Assembly (NCBI RefSeq): GCF_000981385.1
Contig: NZ_LATZ01000130.1
Coordinates: 62,001 to 126,000 of the forward strand
Source: Bacillus sp. SA1-12
GTDB lineage: Bacteria > Bacillota > Bacilli > Bacillales > Bacillaceae
Length of the DNA stretch: 64,000 nt
Direction of reading: 5' to 3'
In this document: one piece after another, positions 9,289 to 18,000 of the stretch
Numbering within the stretch: the stretch's first letter is position 1
How the letters are laid out: each line of letters begins with the position of its first letter
Notes under the pieces: generated by a model
Seen by the model: only the letters and a program-made list of their open reading frames with translations
Told to the model about the DNA's origin: nothing
Database searches by the model: none
Made by a program: the position numbers and the translations under genes

Positions 9289-9537
9289 TCCTAATGGTTT
9301 GTTGTCTACTATTTTTATCGGTTTTTGTTTTGGATTGTTTAGGTTTGGAGGGAACTATTTTGCAGGGATTTGAGGTAAATATAAATGGATATATTGAATT
9401 TTTTGATACTATTCTTCTCTGTGAAAAATGTTGAAGTTAAACAAAATCCTTGGCGTTATTAAAGAATAAGTAACTGGTATCCTAGTATGAGGGGCCAAGG
9501 TACCTGTCTCCATGTCCTTTTCTTGGGACTCTTCTTC
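9289..9537. other. gap without a gene
   Basis: This AT-rich stretch holds no credible reading frame. It contains CCTTGGC...GCCAAGG (about 9448-9502) and an AAGGTACCTGTCTCC string near 9500 that resembles short dispersed Bacillaceae repeats. It separates flaG from the transposase relic. Confidence 0.4.
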
Positions 9538-10469
9538 TCACAACTTTCGAATCTCTTCTTCTGATAGCTCTGTCAACCTCGCTATCATTTCAATTGGGAA
9601 TCCCTCTTTCAGCATCCTTATTGCAACTTTTCTCTGAGCTTTTTCTAGTCCCTCTTCTCTTCCTTCTTCCCTTTCTAATTTGATTAACTCACCGAAAGTT
9701 GGCGGCAAATTTTTTCTATCTAAATACATCATTTCTATCTCCTCCTTTGAGAGAATGATTTCACTTTTTACCTTTTCAGTTAATTCTTTAGGAATTTGCA
9801 GTAAGTAGTCAATGAAGTAGATTGATGCAGATAAATACACGCGTTGTTCTTTTGTGGAATATTCATTCTTTTGCAATACTAACAGGATTAATTTTCGTTT
9901 AAAGCGATAACGTTTCTCGGCATCATTTTTGGCCTCATTAGCATATTTGCCTGCTAACACAGCGTTGGCGAATGGGTTGCTTGAATGTAGAAGTTCATTT
10001 TCTTATCTTGAAATTTGTAAATATTATATTTGTACGTTAATTCAGTTCCTTGATACGAACGGTGATACTGATTAGCTCGAAAGCTTTTGGAGGTATCCGT
10101 TAATAGAGCAATAGCGACAATATCCTGATCATACCGATCAAAAATCCTGTAATAATACCGAAGCATTCTTTTTGAAAAGTCAGGTTCTCTGTCTCCCTGC
10201 ACCTCAATATGAATCAGTACCCACTTTTCCTCTCCACTCTTTAAATACACCTTAACTATTTGATCCGTTACTTGTCTGCCCATTTTTTCTTGAATGATTT
10301 CCTGAAAGAGCTCCTGTTGCAAAAATTCAGGTTCCTTCAAAAAATCAATTTCCTTATACAAATCTGCTGCAAAATATAACACAAACTCTTCAAACAATTC
10401 ATAGATCAGCTTCTTCCAAAGACCATCAAAATCCATCACGCTATAATCATGGGCTTCTCGAGAACACAA
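9538..10469 (-). pseudogene. Rpn/PD-(D/E)XK family transposase, frameshifted
   Basis: Two adjacent frames belong to one protein. The N-terminal part has FDGLWKKLIYELFEEFVLYF and the nuclease core WVLIHIEVQGDREPDFSKRMLRYYYRIFDRY (E-x-Q type). The C-terminal part has KYANEAKNDAEKRYRFKRK and the charged tail EREEGREEGLEKAQRKVAIRMLKEGFPIEMIARLTELSEEEI. These are typical of the Rpn (recombination-promoting nuclease) family. A frameshift near 9960-9970 separates them, where FYIQ should run into NPFANAVLAGKYA. The start is uncertain (TTG at 10469 or ATG further in). It is inserted between flaG and the hag remnant. Confidence 0.8.
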
Positions 10470-10737
10470 TTTATCATCATTAGTTTATCACACTCCTTAA
10501 TAATATTATACTTCAAATAGTCTAAAACAAGAACACACGTTCCTTTATTTAAAAATGCTATTCTAAAAAGGATATGTATCTATTAAAATCATTACGCTAA
10601 ATAATGGCAGAATTAAAATATTTCCTTGGATGCATATTCTTTCGTTTAGGCTTCCATTGTAAAATTTTTGTGAACGACTATGAAAGCTTCGAATTAATAC
10701 ATTATGAAGCATCAAATCTAACCCTGCCTCCTAATGA
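10470..10737. other. AT-rich gap without a gene
   Basis: About 270 bases between the transposase relic and the flagellin terminator. I see no open frame with a ribosome site and no clear inverted repeats marking a transposon end. It is probably flank carried with, or duplicated by, the insertion. Confidence 0.35.
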
Positions 10738-10768
10738 AAAGAGACTCTAGTAAAACTAGAGCCTCTTT
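10738..10768 (-). terminator. flagellin gene terminator
   Basis: On the minus strand AAAGAGGCTCTAGT-ttt-ACTAGAGTCTCTTTTC forms a long stem with one mismatch, 15 bases after the hag stop. The preserved terminator confirms that this is the native 3' end of hag. Confidence 0.85.
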
Positions 10769-10782
10769 CAAAAAATATAAAA

Positions 10783-10832
10783 TTAACGAAGAAGTTGTAA
10801 AACTCCTTGTGGTTGTTGGTTCGCTTGCTTAG
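10783..10832 (-). pseudogene. hag: 3' end of flagellin gene (last 16 codons)
   Basis: Read on the minus strand the last codons give AKQANQQPQGVLQLLR followed by TAA. This is the invariant C-terminal D0 helix of Bacillus flagellin. Nothing else of the roughly 270-residue protein is present. The sequence directly upstream is intron, not exon. The rest of hag has been deleted. Confidence 0.9.
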
Positions 10833-11060
10833 CGACTGTATCTTTCGACTACAGAATAGACTATATCTTCACCCTTACTCTCATATGGGGCCGGGCACTT
10901 CGAACAGCGCGTGCTGCCCTACGAGATTCATAAGTCATAGCTTCTGCCTTAGACCGTGTTCTCTAGTCGTTGGACCTTCTCCAGGGAGCATGGAGGATTA
11001 TCATTCCGGCTCTCACACTCCGGTTGATTTCTTCACGTTTGGAAATGAAGGGTTAAACGA
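10833..11060 (-). mobile_element. group I intron relic in flagellin gene
   Basis: Conserved core elements of a group I ribozyme are visible on the minus strand. The R element GTCCAACGACTAGA is at 10975-10962 and the S element AAGATATAGTCT at 10869-10858; ACTA and TAGT pair as P7. CGTG (about 11037) can pair with CACG just after R as P3. A stem GGGCA...TGCCC lies between R and S (P8), and CTGTA...TACAG (about P9) precedes the junction with hag coding sequence. The 3' splice G is probably near 10833. The 5' exon and P1/P2 side are missing, so it cannot splice. No homing endonuclease frame remains. Self-splicing group I introns are known in flagellin genes of thermophilic bacilli. Confidence 0.78.
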
Positions 11061-11099
11061 TGCAAAAGGGTCAGACTCTCTTATGCAAGTGTCAGGGGT

Positions 11100-11177
11100 C
11101 GGTGCGGCCGCCGCATTTTTTTCTGCATTTCGTTGATATGGATTCATCCCCATTGAGCCTAGATGATTGATTTTCAA
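11100..11177 (-). pseudogene. flgM: 5' stub of anti-sigma-D factor FlgM
   Basis: FlgM holds the motility sigma factor SigD inactive until the hook-basal body is complete. A TTG at 11177 after GAGGGATC starts KINHLGSMGMNPYQRNAEK, clearly the FlgM N-terminus (B. subtilis MKINQFGTQSVNPYQ). After about 25 codons family resemblance ends and the frame runs through repeat-like and intron sequence to a TGA at 11015-11013. The C-terminal SigD-binding half is absent. It sits in its native place directly after yvyF. Confidence 0.85.
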
Positions 11178-11243
11178 GAAGATCCCTCGCTTTCGTTCGT
11201 TTTTATCTATATCGGATCGATTTTCACTTTATTTAGTTATAAG

Positions 11244-11663
11244 TTAATTTTTAGTTCTTTGGGAGTAGTAAGTGTAGGTAGGACTTTTCGGCTTATTGTG
11301 TTCACTGATCTTTTCTTCCTGCTCCATTTGCTGAAGCTGTTTGGTAAGATCCTTTTTACAGCCTTCACACATGCGTTCCTCTTTAATCGTTTTTCCGCAT
11401 TTCTCACATGGATAGCCAAGATGAGGAATGTTTGCAAGATGAATTTTCCCGGTACGAATAAATTTTAGCACTAATTCCTCCGCAACACCCGTTCCTTCTA
11501 CCACCTCATGAAGAATCGCCTTGCGATTGTCACGCTTGCGCAAAAATCGATAAACCGTTTCATATGCTTTTTCTTCTTCCTGAAGTCAAGCATCACAAAC
11601 AGCTCGAAATGATGTTTGGACAAACAAGGCATTGCATTTTGGGCAGTTCGCTAATTCTCCCAT
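11244..11663 (-). pseudogene. yvyF: YvyF flagellar-operon zinc-ribbon protein with in-frame stop
   Basis: YvyF is a small protein encoded between comFC and flgM in bacilli. The ATG at 11663 follows AGGTGA. It reads MGELANCPKCNALFVQ...VCDA, then TGA at 11588-11586, then continues in the same frame as LQEEEKAYETVYRFLRKRDNRK to the second metal motif CEKCGKTIKEERMCEGCKK. The stop stands where the fourth cysteine of a CPKC...CDxC ribbon is expected, so a single TGC/TGT to TGA change explains it. Upstream and downstream halves are well conserved, so the mutation is probably recent. Confidence 0.85.
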
Positions 11664-11720
11664 TGTCATTCACCTATCGATTTAGATCTAGTATTTATAT
11701 CGGCAGGAACTTTCACTTTT

Positions 11721-12417
11721 TTAGCTTCTAATTAATGTTAATGAAAAAACAGTTTTTGCCCCGTTATCAACAAGAAGTTTGGCAGCATTTCTTAGGGTGC
11801 TGCCCGTTGTGTATATGTCATCGACTAGGAGAATTTGCTTATCTTCTATTTTACTAGAGCTTGCATAAGAAAACACATTTTCAGCTGCAAGTCGTTCCAT
11901 TCGTGATTTTTTGGATTGCTTTTCATGATGGGTACGCCAGAGGAGCTCTTGTTGCGAGCGGCAGGAGATCAGCGAGGAGCTTCGCCTGATTAAAGCCGCG
12001 TTCATATAGACGTTCCTTGCTTAAGGGGATTGGGACAGCAAAATCAATTTGGAGAAAGGAGATTTCTTTTTTATAACAGGAAGCCATGTCTTTTTGAAAA
12101 ACTTCCGCTAACACTGCATCACCGCGAAATTTAAAAGTTGACAGAATCTCCTTCATCGCATCATTGTATTCAAACAATGAAATATTTCTTTGGAGGATGT
12201 TATTCCACTGAGGATCATCCTCCCACTTTTTGCAATCATTGCAAAGCGTTTCAGTTTCTTGCTGCCTGCTGCAGGCTGGACAGGTGGTGCCTGATATTCT
12301 TATTAATGATTGATAACATTCATCACATACCTTCTGTTCTGGTAACAAAAGCAGGCTTGTCCAGGACGCCTTAACAGATATTTCTTGGCTACAGATAAGA
12401 CAAATGATTGGAATCAT
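11721..12417 (-). pseudogene. comFC: competence protein ComFC, frameshifted
   Basis: ComFC is a phosphoribosyltransferase-fold protein needed for transformation. The start is taken as MIPIICLICSQEI at 12417, inside the comFB 3' end. Zinc-ribbon cysteines (CLIC, CDEC, CPAC, CNDC) fill the first 80 residues. The middle KFRGDAVLAEVF and ERLYERGFNQAKLLA are typical. Near 11945 the frame shifts; LLWRTHHEKQSKKSRMERL and the PRPP loop ILLVDDIYTTGSTL follow in another frame to the stop at 11721. One base explains the break. Confidence 0.88.
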
Positions 12418-12694
12418 TCCTTTTTTGCTGTTTTTGGCAAAGGGGTCTGTCTGAAACAATTTTTGCACATTCGGCTAGCTTCACTAAAAGTGAGGTCATT
12501 TCCTGTTTATCAACAAACTCTGCTTTGATAAACATAATTTTTTCTTCCTTTGTCACGTAACGCGGCTCGGTTTTGTTTAAGGTAAGGGCTAAGATATCAT
12601 CCAGGCATTCATTACACGTGCATGTTAGCTGTAAGCGATTTTGATATTCATCCAATAAATCCTTCATAATCCTTTCCATTGCATTAACGATCAT
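12389..12694 (-). CDS. comFB: late competence protein ComFB
   Basis: ComFB is encoded between comFA and comFC; its family is now linked to c-di-nucleotide binding, and in B. subtilis it is dispensable for DNA uptake. The 101 residues begin MIVNAMERIMKDLLDEYQ and carry the cysteine cluster CTCNECLDDILALTLN and PRYVTKEE, the family hallmarks. The ATG at 12694 follows AGGAGAGCG; upstream in-frame codons lack a site. It overlaps the start of comFC by 29 bases. It is the only unbroken member of the comF operon here. Confidence 0.88.
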   Translation of the reverse strand: MIVNAMERIMKDLLDEYQNRLQLTCTCNECLDDILALTLNKTEPRYVTKEEKIMFIKAEFVDKQEMTSLLVKLAECAKIVSDRPLCQKQQKRNDSNHLSYL

Positions 12695-12767
12695 ACTATC
12701 GCTCTCCTTGCAAATGAGAAGTTTACATTGATTATGACATATAAAGAATGGATTTGAAAGATATTTG

Positions 12768-14257
12768 CTATTTTTTGGTAAGAAGGTCACTCCTTCTTGC
12801 AGCCTCATTCATTTTCTGAATATGCCTTTTGGCATCGAGCATCGCTTGTGTCTTACCAAAATGGAAAAGAATAATCTCTCCAGTTGGATAGGAAGCACTT
12901 CTTCCGACCCGTCCTGAGATTTGCACAAGGGCACTTTCTGTAAAAATTTCATCCTCGCTACCGAGTACAGCTACATCGCTATTAGGAATGGTGACCCCCC
13001 GTTCTAATATAGTAGAAGTGACAATAATCGGGATGTCTCCGTTACGAAAACTTCTGACCTTTTCTTTTCGCTCCGGATCCTCTGCATGTACCCCGATAAT
13101 GCGCTCATCAAATTTCTTACATAACTGAACAACCTGATCAATGATTGAGATGGAAGGAACAAAAAGAAACGCTTGTTTCCGGCTTTGTAGCTGGGCGGTC
13201 ATCCACTTTATAATGACAGTTGGCAAAGTATCTTTTTTTAATTTTTTCCTCCAATCCCCACACCATTTATATGCCGGGACTGGCAGCGGATGCCCATGAT
13301 AGCGTGCAGGAATTCTTACTGCCATACGCTTATTTTGCTCAACCTCTCGTTTCCAGCGTTTCGATGGTGTCGCTGTTAAGTAGATCAGCGAGCTTACAGG
13401 TTTTCGCGATTTTTCAACAGCATATTGCAAGGCTTTATCAGCTGAATAGGGAAACGCATCAACCTCATCAACGATGATGGCGTCAAACGCTTCTTTAAAG
13501 CGTAATAATTGATGGGTTATTGAAAGATATAAGGATGCGGACTTGTTTCTTTCTTCACTGCCGCCATAGAGGGCTGTGATGTCAGCGGTTGGAAATACTT
13601 TTTTTAAACGTGGAGCTAATTCGAGAACAACATCTGTTCGAGGGGTGGCGATGCAGATTTTCTTACCGATTGCCAGACCATATTCAATGCCGCTAAACAA
13701 TACCTCTGTTTTCCCGGCGCCGCACACTGCCCAAACGAGGAGCTCTTGGTGATGACGTATGGCATCCGCGACCTGCCGTGATGCCTTTGCCTGCCCTTTT
13801 GACAGCACGCCATCCCCTCTAGCGAAGCGGCGGCACTCCCTGCAGGAGGAGGGCCAGCCCAACGATATAATGGAGTGCACTCGCTTACTCGCCCCATCAT
13901 GATACAATTCCTGCAATAGTGGCACCGTTCTTCTCCACAGCGCGCACAGGAAAAATAGGCAAAATACGCAGGATGGTTGTTACCGCAACGATTGCAGTAG
14001 AATCGGTCTTTTTTGCGGTACACACCATAGTTTAATTGAATAAACCCCTTTTGATAATGGCTGTGGAGCTGCTCTGTTGTGAATAGAAGCTCCGAATAAA
14101 GCAACTCCCTACCAAAAAGGTATTGCTGAAGCTGGATTGAATAATCAAAATTATGTTGTAGTGGATGCTGTGGAAGAGGATTCAAGCGCCCGATCGGCAA
14201 TCCTTCCTGGCAGGATAGAACTGGTATCAAGCTATGATGTTGGAGTAAAAATCTCAT
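12768..14257 (-). pseudogene. comFA: DNA-uptake helicase ComFA, frameshifted
   Basis: ComFA is the cytoplasmic ATPase that helps pull transforming single-stranded DNA through ComEC. The ATG at 14257 follows GAGGTGACC. The N-terminal part has the four-cysteine zinc finger CNRCGN...CARCGEERCHYC and MMGRVSECTPLY. The helicase part in another frame has CGAGKTE (Walker A), VDEVDAF (DEAD-like), TATPS and QISGRVGRSASYPTGE (motif VI). A frameshift, most likely at the G-run 13814-13817 (SLE to GDGVLSKGQ), splits the gene. All helicase motifs are otherwise preserved, suggesting recent loss. Confidence 0.9.
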
Positions 14258-14265
14258 AGGTCACC

Positions 14266-14472
14266 TCAATCAGATTTTGAGATTTTTCGATAGCGTTTTT
14301 CAACACTAATGGCTGTGCGGGATAGCTGTGTTGCGATATGGCAAAATTTCATGCCATTGTTGCGTAGTTCCAGAAGCCTTCTGTCCTCAAGAGTTGTCCA
14401 ATGGCGATATGTACGTTTTCTGACGTCCTTACCGGATTGAGATTGATTAGTAGTAACACTCAAAGCGATCAA
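14266..14472 (-). CDS. small SANT/Myb-like DNA-binding protein
   Basis: The 68-residue frame contains HWTTLEDRRLLELRNNGMKFCHIATQLSRTAISVEKRYRKIS, a SANT/Myb-type helical repeat (W...L...I...R pattern) as seen in small bacilli regulators and phage proteins. The start is uncertain: TTG at 14472 sits two bases after AGGAAGG, and a second TTG nine bases on has better spacing. Its stop overlaps the comFA ribosome site (GATTGAGGTGACC), so it is probably co-transcribed with comFA. B. subtilis has no such gene between degV and comFA. Function is unknown. Confidence 0.65.
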   Translation of the reverse strand: MIALSVTTNQSQSGKDVRKRTYRHWTTLEDRRLLELRNNGMKFCHIATQLSRTAISVEKRYRKISKSD

Positions 14473-14516
14473 ACCTTCCTATACGTAATTCCATGAGTAT
14501 TATGTAGGATTAAATA

Positions 14517-14526
14517 GGACATGTCC
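14517..14526. promoter_or_regulatory. GGACATGTCC palindrome upstream of the comF operon
   Basis: A perfect 10-bp palindrome lies 45 bases before the Myb-like gene in the degV/comFA gap. Its position fits an operator. I found no convincing ComK AAAA-N5-TTTT pair here. The assignment as an operator is inference. Confidence 0.3.
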
Positions 14527-14615
14527 ATAATTTCACTTAAATAAAAGAGGAAAGAACTAGACCTTTCGTACTTTCCCCACCTACAACCAGAATTCTCATC
14601 GGTTAGAAGTAAGGC

Positions 14616-15458
14616 TTATTTCCTATACCATCCCAAACCGATTGCACCCTCACCTAGATGTGTGCCAATAACCGGACCAAAATAGCTGATCAAGCATTCA
14701 ACATGCGGATATTTTCCTTCTAGTTCCTGCTTCATTTTTTCTGCTTCCTCAGGACGATTACCATGGATTAAGACAGCTCGCATCGGAACCTCTTGCTTCG
14801 CATCCTCGTGAAAAAGCTCAAAAACCCGGTTTAACGCCTTTTTACGTGTACGGATTTTTTCATATGGCACGATTACTTTGTTTTCAAAATGAAGAATCGG
14901 TTTCACTTGAAGCAAGCTTCCAATCAACGCCTGCGCACTGCTTAACCGCCCGCCGCGCTGCAGATTCGTTAAATCATCCACCATAAAGTAGGCACGCATC
15001 GACTGCTTCATTTCCTCTAATCGGGCTAGAATATCATCAGGCGTTTTTCCTGCCTCTGCCATGTTCGCAGCTTCGAGCGCGTAAAAGCCCTGGACCATGC
15101 AGCTCACCTCTGAATCAAATGGGTACACATTAAAGTCCTCAACCATCTCTCCCGCAGTTACAGCCCCATTAAAAGTACCGCTAATGCCGCTTGAAAGGTG
15201 AATCGAGATCACAGCATCATACTCTTTCGCTAATCTTTCAAATAAGGCAACAAACTCTCCGACCGGTGGCTGCGAGGTCGTAGGAAGCGTCTGCATCTCT
15301 TTTACCTTAGCAAAAAATTCTTCTGCTGTAATTTCGACCTCTTCCTGATACGTATCCGTTCCAAAAATAACACTTAACGGAATCATATGTATATTAAGCT
15401 TCTCACGCATTTCTTTTGGTATATATGCGGTACTATCTGTTAAAATAGCCGTTCTCAT
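14616..15458 (-). CDS. degV: DegV family fatty-acid-binding protein
   Basis: DegV/FakB proteins bind a fatty acid and present it to the fatty-acid kinase FakA for phospholipid synthesis. The 280 residues have TDSTAYIP near the N-terminus, TSQPPVGEF (about 80), SSGISGTFN (about 110) and RGGRLSSAQALIGSLLQVKPIL, which line the lipid pocket. The end PVIGTHLGEGAIGLGWYRK is canonical. It is next to degU-degS as in B. subtilis. GGAAC lies seven bases before the ATG. Confidence 0.93.
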   Translation of the reverse strand: MRTAILTDSTAYIPKEMREKLNIHMIPLSVIFGTDTYQEEVEITAEEFFAKVKEMQTLPTTSQPPVGEFVALFERLAKEYDAVISIHLSSGISGTFNGAVTAGEMVEDFNVYPFDSEVSCMVQGFYALEAANMAEAGKTPDDILARLEEMKQSMRAYFMVDDLTNLQRGGRLSSAQALIGSLLQVKPILHFENKVIVPYEKIRTRKKALNRVFELFHEDAKQEVPMRAVLIHGNRPEEAEKMKQELEGKYPHVECLISYFGPVIGTHLGEGAIGLGWYRK

Positions 15459-15661
15459 CTTTTAGTTCCTTCCCTAATACGAAAATCATCGTTTTTCTTT
15501 TCATTTTAACGGATACTGTCCGGAATTTCACTAGTTACTGATTTGTTCATGATCTTTGAATGGTTTTATTTTTTCTATGCAGTGATAGTTTGTAATGGAT
15601 GATAAAAGTTAAGTCAGGATTTGGACCGCCTTCTCAAATGACCGAACCACTCCGCCCAAAT

Positions 15662-15692
15662 AAAAAAGCCAGGCCCCATAAAGAGCCTGACC
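15662..15692 (-). terminator. terminator after degU
   Basis: On the minus strand CAGGCTC-tttat-GGGGCCTG followed by GCTTTTTTATTT forms a Rho-independent terminator seven bases past the degU stop. It separates degSU from degV. Confidence 0.85.
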
Positions 15693-15698
15693 CGAATA

Positions 15699-16385
15699 TT
15701 ACTTCACTTCTACCCAGCCGTTTTTAATTGCAACGACTACTGCTTGTGTACGGTCATTTACATTCATTTTTTGCAGAATATTACTTACATGGTTCTTAAC
15801 TGTTTTTTCACTGATAAATAAAGCTTCACCGATTCCGCGATTGCTTTTTCCGTCCGCCAGCATTTGCAGCACTTCACATTCACGACGAGTGAGAATATGT
15901 AATGGACGTCGGATTTCTGGTTGTAAGCTTTGAGTTGGGGCAGCTTGTCCTGTTGTAGTTGCAAGACGTCTGAATTCATTGACTAGGTTATGGGTTACTT
16001 TTGGATGTAAGTAAGAACCGCCGTCTGCTACAACTTTTACTGCTTCAATTAATGTGTCTGCATCCATCTCTTTTAATAAGTAGCCTCTTGCACCAGTTTT
16101 CAAAGCGTGTGTTACATAGTTTTCATCATCATGTATTGATAAAATAATGACCTTTGTATCAGCATTCGCTTCGATTAATTGCTTTGTTGCTTCGACACCA
16201 TTGACTTTTGGCATGTTAATATCCATGATGACAACATCAGGCTTGTGCGATTCAACAATCGCTAATGCCTCTTCACCGTCATCACCTTCTGCGATTACCT
16301 CAAAGCTTGGTTCGAAATCTAAAATGCGTTTTACACCTTCACGAAATAACTGATGATCATCAATAATTACAATTTTCGTCTTCAT
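15699..16385 (-). CDS. degU: two-component response regulator DegU
   Basis: DegU controls degradative enzymes, competence, motility and biofilm genes in bacilli. The 228 residues have a receiver domain (KIVIIDDHQLFREGVKRIL, phospho-Asp in VVIMDINMP near residue 56, T/K switch later) and a NarL/FixJ helix-turn-helix (LTRRECEVLQMLADGKSNRGIGEALFISEKTVKNHVSNIL). The ATG follows GGGGAGGCG. It lies 91 bases after degS on the same strand. It is intact even though several of its classical targets (flagella, comF) are broken. Confidence 0.97.
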   Translation of the reverse strand: MKTKIVIIDDHQLFREGVKRILDFEPSFEVIAEGDDGEEALAIVESHKPDVVIMDINMPKVNGVEATKQLIEANADTKVIILSIHDDENYVTHALKTGARGYLLKEMDADTLIEAVKVVADGGSYLHPKVTHNLVNEFRRLATTTGQAAPTQSLQPEIRRPLHILTRRECEVLQMLADGKSNRGIGEALFISEKTVKNHVSNILQKMNVNDRTQAVVVAIKNGWVEVK

Positions 16386-16476
16386 GCTTACGCCTCCCCA
16401 CTTTTTTATTCTAGTCTATTAGCCATCTATACCGTCAATAAGCCTTTAGAACGTATTTATCATTATTTCCCATCTT

Positions 16477-17643
16477 TTACACAACTTGATAAGGAACCCG
16501 GATCATGATAAAAGTCCCTAGGCCAATTTTTGAATCAATTGTCATTTTTCCCTCGAGAAGATCGACTCTTTCCTTCATCCCGATCAACCCGAACGATTTT
16601 TTGTCTTTTTTCCCCTTAAATTGATCAAGACTAAATCCTTTACCATTATCCTTAATCACCATGGTAAAGGTTTCCTCTGCAGCTTCTACTTTTACGGAAA
16701 TTTCCGTTGCCTCTGCATGCTTCAGGGCATTTGTTACTGCCTCTTGGGCCAGCCTGAAAAGTGCAACCTCAAACCTTGGAGACAGCCGCTTTGCCTCAAG
16801 GCAGCCTAAGCTTTCGAAATGAATCTTTGTTTTCCCATTATTATATTCTTCGATTGTATTCATGTATTTTCTGAGGGTTGGGATAAGTCCTAAGTCATCC
16901 AGCGCCATTGGCCTTAGGTCATAAATAATCCTGCGCACCTCATATAAGGCATTGCGAACATTTTGCCTGAGGTTGCGGATTTCTTTAAATCCCTCATCAG
17001 CACCGCGTTCCCGGTAAATACGTTCGATCAGCTCTGAGCGCATCATCACATTGGCCAGCATTTGCGCCGGGCCGTCATGGATCTCCCTGGACACCCGTTT
17101 CCGCTCCTCTTCTTGAGCTTCGATAATTCTTAGGCCAAAATCCTGTTTTTGCTGTGCATCCTCTAATAGTATGCCCACTTGACGGATATCACGATTTAAA
17201 TAATTTAAAACAACTGTAATTTGACTGACAAGCGAGTGGGAACGCTCAATAATTTCCTGTAAGCCGAGCAAACGCCGTTCTAAATCATCACGGCGGTCGC
17301 GCAGCTGTTTTTCATGCTGCTGCATCATCGTAAGCTGAACTTGAAGTTTGTGGGCTTTTTCATAGGCTTCCCGAATTTGATCTTCTGAAAACTGTTTAAA
17401 ATTCTTGCTTACTTCTGAGAGCCGGTTACGAGCTGACCGTGCATGGACCTCAAGCTGATCTCCCTCTTCAATCACTTTGCTCACTTGGCTTTTAATATCC
17501 TTTAGTTCAACAACTAATGACTCATATTGCTGGCGCGATTGTTCGCCAATTTGAAAAATTTCATCCTTGCTTCCATCAACTGTTTGGATCATTTTATCCA
17601 ACACTTCATCAAGTACTTTGCTATCTATTTTGTTGGAGTTCAC
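16477..17643 (-). CDS. degS: sensor histidine kinase DegS (cytoplasmic)
   Basis: DegS autophosphorylates and passes the phosphate to DegU. The 388 residues lack membrane segments, as expected. Residues 1 to about 170 are a coiled-coil sensor. The HisKA_3 motif REIHDGPAQMLAN has the phospho-acceptor at His189, the same number as in B. subtilis. The ATPase domain has RLAQEAVTNALKHA and DNGKGF, ending LGTFIMIRVPY. The start is GTG with GGAGGG seven bases upstream. Confidence 0.97.
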   Translation of the reverse strand: MNSNKIDSKVLDEVLDKMIQTVDGSKDEIFQIGEQSRQQYESLVVELKDIKSQVSKVIEEGDQLEVHARSARNRLSEVSKNFKQFSEDQIREAYEKAHKLQVQLTMMQQHEKQLRDRRDDLERRLLGLQEIIERSHSLVSQITVVLNYLNRDIRQVGILLEDAQQKQDFGLRIIEAQEEERKRVSREIHDGPAQMLANVMMRSELIERIYRERGADEGFKEIRNLRQNVRNALYEVRRIIYDLRPMALDDLGLIPTLRKYMNTIEEYNNGKTKIHFESLGCLEAKRLSPRFEVALFRLAQEAVTNALKHAEATEISVKVEAAEETFTMVIKDNGKGFSLDQFKGKKDKKSFGLIGMKERVDLLEGKMTIDSKIGLGTFIMIRVPYQVV

Positions 17644-17921
17644 AATCTACCCTCCGATTTTTTACTAAAAAGTTCTTGTTAATACTTTCCTGTTTATTTA
17701 CGTTACAGAGCTGTTCGTAACCAGGGTTTCCCTTTACGTTTTTGCGACTGCTTAAGTCTTTTCTGTCCCATTATTTCCGCAGGAATCCTTGCGCAGTCTA
17801 TCATTCACATTGTAACAAAATCCACCTTTAGTTTTAACAAAGCCTATATGAAACATAACGATCTTTACACAATATTACAAAATTCAACTGATCTCTTTTT
17901 CATTTGTCACATTAATAACGA
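17644..17921. other. divergent promoter region degS / yvyE
   Basis: About 280 bases without a gene between the minus-strand degS and plus-strand yvyE. It must carry the degS promoter. I could not choose one confidently on the minus strand. Confidence 0.5.
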
Positions 17922-17950
17922 TTGAAGTAAAAAAAATGTCGTTTTATAAT
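17922..17950 (+). promoter_or_regulatory. sigma-A promoter of yvyE-tagU
   Basis: TTGAAG (17922-17927) and a perfect TATAAT (17945-17950) are spaced by 17 bases. The yvyE start lies 50 bases downstream. Confidence 0.8.
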
Positions 17951-18000
17951 AAAAGAATGCGCTATTTAATTTTCGCTTGCTTGTCAGGAGGTGTACAAGC

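Noticed and set aside
11586..11588. Selenocysteine codon in yvyF
   Set aside because: No SECIS-like hairpin was evident after the TGA, YvyF is not a redox enzyme, and the neighbours are decaying. A nonsense mutation is simpler.
6073..14257. All frameshifts being sequencing errors
   Set aside because: Lesions include a multi-gene deletion, in-frame stops and repeated hits in the same few functions, while much longer neighbours are clean. Single events such as comFA at the G-run could still be errors.
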